From Roseiarcus sp963772555 (lineage in GTDB: Bacteria; Pseudomonadota; Alphaproteobacteria; Rhizobiales; Beijerinckiaceae): a stretch of DNA of 64,000 nt. Location: assembly GCA_963772555.1 (NCBI GenBank), contig CAVYXQ010000015.1, positions 1 through 64,000 on the forward strand, written 5' to 3'. Every line of letters starts with the position of its first letter. Positions within the stretch are counted from its first letter, which is position 1. A program made the translations under genes and the position numbers. Shown here piece by piece: positions 61,646 through 64,000 of the stretch. The notes under the pieces were generated by a model. It did no database searches, was not told where the DNA came from, and worked only from the letters and a program-made list of their open reading frames with translations.

Positions 61646-62359
61646 ATGCGTCCGTCCCAGCGCGCCGTCGACGAAATGCGAAAGGTCACGTTCGAGCGCG
61701 GGGTGGCGCGCTATGCGGAGGGCTCCTGCCTCGTCCGTTTCGGCGATACGCATGTGCTCTGCGCTGCCTCCCTGGAGGAGAAGCCGCCGCCCTGGTTGCG
61801 CGGTCAGGGCAGGGGCTGGGTCACCGCCGAATATTCGATGCTGCCGCGCGCCACGCTGACCCGCAGCAAGCGCGAATCGGCGAGCGGGCGCGTCTCCGGC
61901 CGCACCCAGGAGATCCAGCGGCTGATCGGCCGCAGCCTGCGCGCGGTCGTCGATCTCGCGCGGCTCGGCGAGCGCCAAATCACCATCGATTGCGACGTGC
62001 TGCAGGCGGACGGGGGCACGCGCACCGCCTCGATCACAGGGGCGTGGATTGCGCTCCGCGATTGCCTCGCATGGATGACACAGCGCTCGATCCTGCGCGA
62101 CAGTCCGCTGAAAGACCATGTCGCCGCGGTCTCGTGCGGCATCGTCGGCCGCCAGGCGGTGATCGATCTCGACTATGCCGAGGATTCGACCGCCGAGACC
62201 GACGCCAATTTCGTCATGACCGGGTCCGGGGGACTGGTCGAGGTGCAGGGTTCGGCCGAAGGCGCGCCGTTCAGTGAGGCCGAGCTTTTGCAGATGATGG
62301 CGCTCGCCCGGGTCGGCATCGGCCGGCTCGTCGGCCTGCAGAAGGCGGCGATCGGCTGA
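61646..62359 (+). CDS. rph: Ribonuclease PH
   Basis: RNase PH trims tRNA 3' ends phosphorolytically. The 237-residue protein shows MRPSQRAVDEMRKVTFERGV, GDTHVLCAASLEEKPPPWLR, GWVTAEYSMLPRATLTRS, GRTQEIQRLIGRSLRAVVDL and DCDVLQADGGTRTASITGAW. All are family signatures, with the phosphate-binding Arg and Ser/Thr pattern intact. AAGGGGAGG precedes ATG 61646. It is convergent with the RNase D-like gene, six bases away. Confidence 0.97.
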   Translation: MRPSQRAVDEMRKVTFERGVARYAEGSCLVRFGDTHVLCAASLEEKPPPWLRGQGRGWVTAEYSMLPRATLTRSKRESASGRVSGRTQEIQRLIGRSLRAVVDLARLGERQITIDCDVLQADGGTRTASITGAWIALRDCLAWMTQRSILRDSPLKDHVAAVSCGIVGRQAVIDLDYAEDSTAETDANFVMTGSGGLVEVQGSAEGAPFSEAELLQMMALARVGIGRLVGLQKAAIG

Positions 62360-62365
62360 TCCGCT

Positions 62366-62986
62366 TCACGGATAGCCGTGCGAGAAGATGTCCATGTCGG
62401 CAAAACCGGCGAGATCCAGCCGCACCCGATCGGGCAGATAGGCGAAGGCCGCGCGGGCGAGGCTGTCGCGCCCTTCGCGCAGAAGCATCGAATCGAGCTT
62501 CTCGCGCAAGGCGTGCAGGTGCAGGACGTCCGAGGCGGCGTATGCGAGCTGCGCGTCGGTCAGGGTCTCCGCGCCCCAGTCGGAAGACTGTTGCTGCTTC
62601 GACACTTCGACGCCGAGCAGTTCGCGCGTCAGATCCTTGAGCCCATGCCGGTCGGTGTAGGTGCGGGCGAGCTTCGAGGCGATCTTGGTGCAATAGACCG
62701 GTCCTGCCATCACGCCGAAGGCATGCGCCAGCACCGCCATGTCGAAGCGGCCGTAATGGAACAGTTTGACGACGTTCGGATCGGCCAACAGCCTTTCGAC
62801 ATTGGGCGCGTGCTGTTGTCCGGCGGCGATCTGCACCACGTCGGCATCGCCATCGCCGCTCGAGAGCTGCACAACGCAGAGACGGTCCCGTCCCACGGAA
62901 AGGCCGAGCGTTTCGGTGTCGATTGCTGCAGCTTCGCCGAATTCAACGCCGTCGGGAAGATCGTTGCGGTGCAGGCGGACGGCCAC
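62366..62986 (-). CDS. Ribonuclease D-like 3'-5' exonuclease
   Basis: A 206-residue DEDDy exonuclease without the HRDC domains of E. coli RNase D. The exonuclease motifs are IDTETLGL (Asp-Glu), LFHYGRFDMAVL (Asp) and LAYAASDVLHL (Tyr and Asp). This short type is common in Hyphomicrobiales next to RNase PH. The start is GTG 62986; there is no strong ribosome site, and upstream sequence (GGCCAC-AGAGTTC) gives no better choice. Confidence 0.88.
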   Translation of the reverse strand: MAVRLHRNDLPDGVEFGEAAAIDTETLGLSVGRDRLCVVQLSSGDGDADVVQIAAGQQHAPNVERLLADPNVVKLFHYGRFDMAVLAHAFGVMAGPVYCTKIASKLARTYTDRHGLKDLTRELLGVEVSKQQQSSDWGAETLTDAQLAYAASDVLHLHALREKLDSMLLREGRDSLARAAFAYLPDRVRLDLAGFADMDIFSHGYP

Positions 62987-63420
62987 AGAGTTCTGTTCTT
63001 TCTCTTTTGTTTAGAGAGAGTTGCGCATTTTGTCGAGACTTGCCTTAGCACCCGCTGTCGCGCGCGGTCAACGGCGGCGCGAGGCTCCCGCGAACGGATC
63101 GCCTTTGCCATCGTCCCCGGTGTTCCCGGCGCCGGCAAGACGACGCAGACCGATCGGCTATTGAAGCGTGGCCGGAGAGCGTGCGCCAGATTGCGCTCGC
63201 GGCCCGAGGCTCCTGCGACTCAAGGGGCTGTTAGCCCTCGCTGACCGGCTGGACGCGCCGATCCTCGTTGACGGCGTCGGCCACGTTTCGGCGCGCGAGG
63301 CCGAAAACCTGTCGGCAGCGCTAACCCGCGCGCCGCAAAATCGACTCGCCGCACCTGGCGGCGCTGACGGACGATCCGCTCAGCCCTCCTTGCTGCGATG
63401 GAGCGCGCCGGGTTACCGGC
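62987..63420. other. Gap between RNase D-like gene and response regulator gene, largely remnant DNA
   Basis: Besides the CobW-like remnant, 62990-63060 is comparatively AT-rich (TTCTGTTCTTTCTCTTTTGT) and should contain the RNase D-like promoter. No intact gene is seen. Confidence 0.5.
63093..63340 (+). pseudogene. Eroded CobW-family GTPase remnant
   Basis: Two short motifs in different frames: FAIVPGVPGAGKTTQTDRLL near 63102-63161 resembles the P-loop of CobW/COG0523 GTPases, and RLLRLKGLLALADRLDAPIL near 63203-63265 resembles their C-terminal LRxKGLLAVAD...VIHGVQHVF segment. Normally these are over 200 residues apart; here they are about 20 codons apart. The stretch is best read as a gene that lost its middle and then its frame. 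Confidence 0.35.
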
Positions 63421-63879
63421 TCAGGCCCCCGGCCGGTCCGCGAACGAATTGGCGACGCTGGCGCAGAACACATAGCCGACGCCGCGCACTGAGCGGATGA
63501 GCGCCGGGCGGCCGGGAGCGGCATCAATCTTCTTGCGCAGCCGCGCCACCAGTGTGTCGATCGACCGGTCGAAATAATTCCACGCCCGTCCGCGCAGCGC
63601 TCCAAGCAGCATCGCGCGCGACAGCGCCTGGCCGGGGTGGCGGAGGAAAGCCATCAGGAGATCGAATTCGGACGAGGTGAGGTCGACCCGCTCGCCGGTC
63701 GCGGTGATTAGATCCCGGGTGGAGGCGTCGAGCGTCCATCCGGCGAACCCGTAGCGACGCGCCGCGTTGCGAAGCGGGATTGGCGCCGGCGCATCGACAA
63801 TCTCGATTTCGCCCCGCCGCAACGCGGCTTCGATGCCGGTCAGGTCCCGGCCCTCTCCGCCGAGAAGAAGAATCCGCAT
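63421..63879 (-). CDS. OmpR-type DNA-binding protein with a collapsed receiver domain
   Basis: A 152-residue protein. The C-terminal 100 residues are an OmpR/PhoB winged helix: LTSSEFDLLMAFLRHPGQAL, WNYFDRSIDTLVARLRKKID and LIRSVRGVGYVF. The N-terminal 45 residues (RILLLGGEGRDLTGIEAALR, EIEIVDAP) match only the first strand-helix-strand of a receiver. The phosphoacceptor Asp and the rest of the fold are missing, so it is unlikely to be controlled by a histidine kinase. ATG 63879 is used; a 23-residue extension exists. The downstream sequence lies in this window and no kinase gene is adjacent. Confidence 0.75.
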   Translation of the reverse strand: MRILLLGGEGRDLTGIEAALRRGEIEIVDAPAPIPLRNAARRYGFAGWTLDASTRDLITATGERVDLTSSEFDLLMAFLRHPGQALSRAMLLGALRGRAWNYFDRSIDTLVARLRKKIDAAPGRPALIRSVRGVGYVFCASVANSFADRPGA

Positions 63880-64000
63880 TGCCCCGCCCCAGCCGTTTGT
63901 CGCAGTTCCCTCTGCTTCGAGACGCGATCGCTCCGATTCGTCGCACAATCGGAAATTCTGTCAATAATGACTATAGGGAAGCCAGTTTGGAATTCTGGAT

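Overview
The window is about 64 kb of a GC-rich (mid to high 60s %) alphaproteobacterial chromosome, most likely Hyphomicrobiales (Rhizobiales). Pointers are a CysD/CysNC sulfate-activation pair, IalB, class III cyclase, BrnTA, a carA/yqeY divergent pair, pal-cpoB-tilS, UbiG and a short stand-alone RNase D, plus secreted proteins sharing an NYCWY/GWYWCGY core. No rRNA, tRNA or CRISPR was seen. Placement below order is not attempted.

Layout. 1-6.9 kb: carA (cut by the window edge) divergent from yqeY, a lone boxB, then cysD-cysNC and a RimI-like acetyltransferase. 7-13.7 kb: folE, then a sugar ABC importer (two permeases, one binding protein, no ATPase) with a GH4 alpha-galactosidase and a divergent AraC regulator. 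13.8-17.9 kb: amidase plus FAD amino-acid oxidase operon, then purB. 17.9-23.2 kb: accessory patch with BrnT/BrnA, MntA/HepT, a secreted protease, an HNH endonuclease and a decayed copy of its 3' end, and REP-like palindromes. 23.2-26.2 kb: quinone oxidoreductase, PHB-depolymerase-type esterase and an RHH regulator with a clear operator. 26.3-33.4 kb: a seven-gene operon read here as a CoA-dependent gamma-butyrobetaine/L-carnitine to glycine betaine pathway (BKACE, thioesterase, acyl-CoA dehydrogenase, ADP-forming CoA ligase, CaiD, carnitine dehydrogenase, second thioesterase). 33.4-48.5 kb: two Spy/CpxP-like proteins, HpcH aldolase, gyrB, two CWY-motif secreted proteins, MFS exporter, aldo/keto reductase, cold-shock protein, Kbp, adenylate cyclase, an MntA with a truncated HepT, Tat-exported carbonic anhydrase, lysC and ubiG. 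48.5-64 kb: ialB, a quinone oxidoreductase, GNAT, pal-cpoB-tilS, fucU, a YqaE peptide, a second MFS exporter, a repeat-rich gene-poor gap, glyQS, rph, RNase D and a response regulator with a collapsed receiver domain.

The most coherent system is the carnitine/gamma-butyrobetaine operon: the CaiD-like hydratase, CdhA, CdhB and CdhC homologues are all present, genes overlap by ATGA junctions, and an acyl-CoA dehydrogenase plus an ADP-forming ligase supply the steps from gamma-butyrobetaine to carnitinyl-CoA.

At least five otherwise intact genes (carA, cysNC, the amidase, the FAD oxidase, one thioesterase) are each broken by what looks like a single-base indel. Three of the five breaks sit in GAGTTC/GAACTC, where removing one base gives GAGTC, a GANTC (CcrM) site. 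Residual sequencing error is therefore more likely than gene decay.
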